A DNA stretch of 8,218 bases from Chloroflexota bacterium (GTDB lineage Bacteria > Chloroflexota > Anaerolineae > J102), in NCBI GenBank assembly GCA_013152695.1, contig JAADFV010000069.1, positions 1 to 8,218 on the forward strand. The letters run 5' to 3'. Numbering within the stretch: the stretch's first letter is position 1; each line of letters opens with the position of its first letter. Positions 6,588-8,218 of the stretch are shown here, in pieces. The position numbers were made by a program, and so were the translations under genes. Below the pieces are notes generated by a model. The model did no database searches. It saw nothing but the letters and a program-made list of their open reading frames with translations, and was not told where the DNA came from.

Positions 6588-8218
6588 TTATTTCATGGGC
6601 GATCTTTGAGTAGGATGGATGCGGTGGCCGAGATTTATCACGAGGGGCTGGTAGAGGGCATAGGGACGCAAAGTGAGAGGTAGGGCGGGATCGCCAAAGA
6701 GGGTGTAGGTTTGGGCGAGGTGGGTATGAGAGGCGCGACGGGCAGCCTGGGTGAGAGGGCCAAGGTGTGTCTCTCCCTGGCTGAGTGCCTGAAAGAGGGC
6801 AAAGGCCATGCGACGTTCGTCATCGGTGGTGCCGAGACCGGAAGGGGCGAAGTAGGCAATAGCGCCGCGCTCAGTCAAGGTGAGGGCAATCTCGGCAAGG
6901 CTACGTGTGTTGATGTAGCCAGGATAGCCAGGAGGCATCATGAAGTAGCCGTCAAGGCAGTCGAGGGAGATGACGAAAGGTAGGCCGGGACTTGCTTTGA
7001 GAGTGGGTAGTTGTTGGTTGGTAAGGAGGGGTTCATGCGCCCAGCGATGCACGGCGCCATGGCCGGCGTAGGTGAGGAGTGCGAGACCATCACTCCAGGT
7101 TTGGGTGAGAAGATGGGTGGTAGTGAGAGCACAGGTGGAGGGTTGGCTGTGAGGGGGGCCGCAGGTGTCGGTGAGGGAAAGATGCTGGGTTTGTAGTCCG
7201 GAGGGGAGGTGAGTAGCCAGTTGAGCGCTGATGACATCGAAGTCACCTGCTTCGTCGGGGGAATTATCGGAAATGAAGAGAACGCGGCGCGGCCATTCGG
7301 CGCTAGGATCGGTACCATAGGTAAGGAGTTTGGCCACGACGGCGTCGAGTTCGGAAAGGGATCCGACAGGAAGACGCCCGACGGCCAGAGCAGGGAGTGG
7401 ATCGCCATCGAAGATGGCAGCGTAGAGACTATCGACGGCGACTTCACCTTGATCGGGATCGATAAAGTCGAGGTATGGAGGGATCCAGTTGGTCTGAAAG
7501 TCGCCGTAAAGGGAAGGATTGTAGCCCTTAAAGTTGAAGTGACCGTCACCAACGAGAAGTAGGTAAGTCGGCGGGGGATCGGGCCAGTGGCCGTAGGTGT
7601 AGGTGAGAAAGTCGCGAATGGCGCGAGGATGAAAGTGACCACCATTGAAAAGGGCATAAATGTCTTCGACCCGCACGACGCTGACGCGCAGACCTTCGTT
7701 ACGGCGCCGCGCGGCCAAGGGTTGGGTGGCTGTGTAGAAGGAGCCGGGGGTGATGATGATTTCGTCGGCTCCGGTTGTGTTTGTGAGGATATCGGTAGGG
7801 GGGTGATAGAGGGTGGGAGTAAGGGGATGAGCGGCGGCAAAAGCCGCGTAAACTGCACCAGCGGGCCGACTGTCGCTGAAGGTAAGGATACCGTGGCTGG
7901 CGTTGAAGCCGGCATGGGTGAGGAGAACGGGTTGTAAGGGATTGGTAATTTCTAATAATACTGTCGACCCGCCGCTAAAGCCGGTGAGGGTATAGCTGGC
8001 AGGGCCAGCAATAGGTGCCGGGAAGATGAGCTGGTCGTCCTGGGCAAGGAGGTGCCGGGGATAGATGAAGAGCGCGCGATCAAAATAGATGTCCTGAATG
8101 CCAAAATCGGGCAAGAGGACCATTTGTAGTTGATTTTTACCCTCGTGGAGAAGGTTGGTGGGAATAGTGTGGGTGAAGATGGCGCCAACTTTGCCCTCCC
8201 AACTATCTTCGCCAATGG
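6588..8218 (-). CDS. Gingipain-like family C25 cysteine peptidase (5' end outside window)
   Basis: 542 complete codons are visible before the TAA at 6588-6590. The frame is open to the right edge, so the Met at 8123 is internal and not the start. Residues below count from the first complete codon. Residues 1-149 are beta-rich (HTIPTNLLHEGKNQLQM, VLLEITNPLQPVLL), like the jelly-roll and Ig-like parts that precede C25 domains. The C25 domain spans about 150-517: DEIIITPGSFYTATQPLA opens it, then GLRVSVVRVEDIY, AIRDFLTYTYGHW, TYLLLVGDGHF and AVGRLPVGSLSEL. The catalytic His386 lies in YAGHGAVH and the catalytic Cys420 in ISLDCLDGYF, 34 residues apart, close to the 33 of Porphyromonas RgpB. A LFGDPALPL motif closes the domain. 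Family members are secreted endopeptidases, or sortase-like in PorU. Substrate specificity cannot be read here. No type IX sorting domain follows; the protein ends about 25 residues later. Its substrate may be the neighbouring giant protein, which is inference. Confidence 0.92.
   Translation of the reverse strand, partial: IGEDSWEGKVGAIFTHTIPTNLLHEGKNQLQMVLLPDFGIQDIYFDRALFIYPRHLLAQDDQLIFPAPIAGPASYTLTGFSGGSTVLLEITNPLQPVLLTHAGFNASHGILTFSDSRPAGAVYAAFAAAHPLTPTLYHPPTDILTNTTGADEIIITPGSFYTATQPLAARRRNEGLRVSVVRVEDIYALFNGGHFHPRAIRDFLTYTYGHWPDPPPTYLLLVGDGHFNFKGYNPSLYGDFQTNWIPPYLDFIDPDQGEVAVDSLYAAIFDGDPLPALAVGRLPVGSLSELDAVVAKLLTYGTDPSAEWPRRVLFISDNSPDEAGDFDVISAQLATHLPSGLQTQHLSLTDTCGPPHSQPSTCALTTTHLLTQTWSDGLALLTYAGHGAVHRWAHEPLLTNQQLPTLKASPGLPFVISLDCLDGYFMMPPGYPGYINTRSLAEIALTLTERGAIAYFAPSGLGTTDDERRMAFALFQALSQGETHLGPLTQAARRASHTHLAQTYTLFGDPALPLTLRPYALYQPLVINLGHRIHPTQRSPMK

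Noticed and set aside
6938..7915. 325-codon minus-strand open frame inside the peptidase gene
   Set aside because: It is Ser/Pro/Thr-rich low-complexity sequence in a different frame of the pyrimidine-rich coding strand. The overlapping frame carries the full C25 domain with catalytic His and Cys, so this is a compositional shadow.
6588..8123. ATG at 8123 as the start of the peptidase
   Set aside because: The frame continues open to the right edge. The residues before this Met (HTIPTNLLHEGKNQLQ) run smoothly into the same beta-sandwich, so the Met is internal and the gene is 5'-truncated by the window.

Overview
The window looks like bacterial chromosomal DNA that is almost entirely coding on the minus strand. 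It holds two genes, both cut by the window edges, separated by one short gap of 139 bases. In transcription order (right to left) they are a family C25 (gingipain-like) cysteine peptidase (8218 to 6588, 5' end missing) and a giant secreted or surface-anchored protein (6448 to the left edge, 3' end missing, at least 2149 residues). I checked the giant frame line by line: it is open from its ATG to base 2 with no stop or frameshift.

The giant protein reads, from its N-terminus: signal peptide; a globular domain resembling LolA/LppX-type lipoprotein-carrier folds; a two-helix transmembrane hairpin with a basic RRLR turn; a first calcium-binding block of thrombospondin type 3 (TSP3)-like Asp repeats; about 500 unassigned residues with one isolated EF-type loop; a helical, possibly coiled-coil stretch; a cluster of about six hydrophobic segments; a beta-rich stretch; a second TSP3-like block; a DUF11/CARDB-like beta domain; and two tandem LamG (concanavalin-like jelly-roll) domains. 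The second LamG ends at the left edge, and the frame remains open. The peptidase has a beta-sandwich N-terminal part followed by an essentially complete C25 domain with its catalytic His and Cys.

The organism is most likely an environmental bacterium that invests in very large extracellular proteins. The pairing of C25 peptidases with TSP3/LamG giants, the LamG Cys-loop pattern, and the peptidase C-terminus ending in a YxPLV-type motif remind me of Chloroflexota (Anaerolineae/Caldilineae/Ardenticatenia-like). This is recall-based inference at moderate to low confidence, not proof. No Bacteroidota type IX secretion C-terminal domain is seen on the peptidase.

The two genes share a strand and are closely spaced, so they may be co-transcribed. 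Both products should act outside the cytoplasm. A plausible but untested reading is that the peptidase matures or releases the giant surface protein. No RNA genes, insertion sequences, CRISPR arrays or phage genes were seen. The many open frames on the plus strand are codon-aligned shadows of the giant gene.
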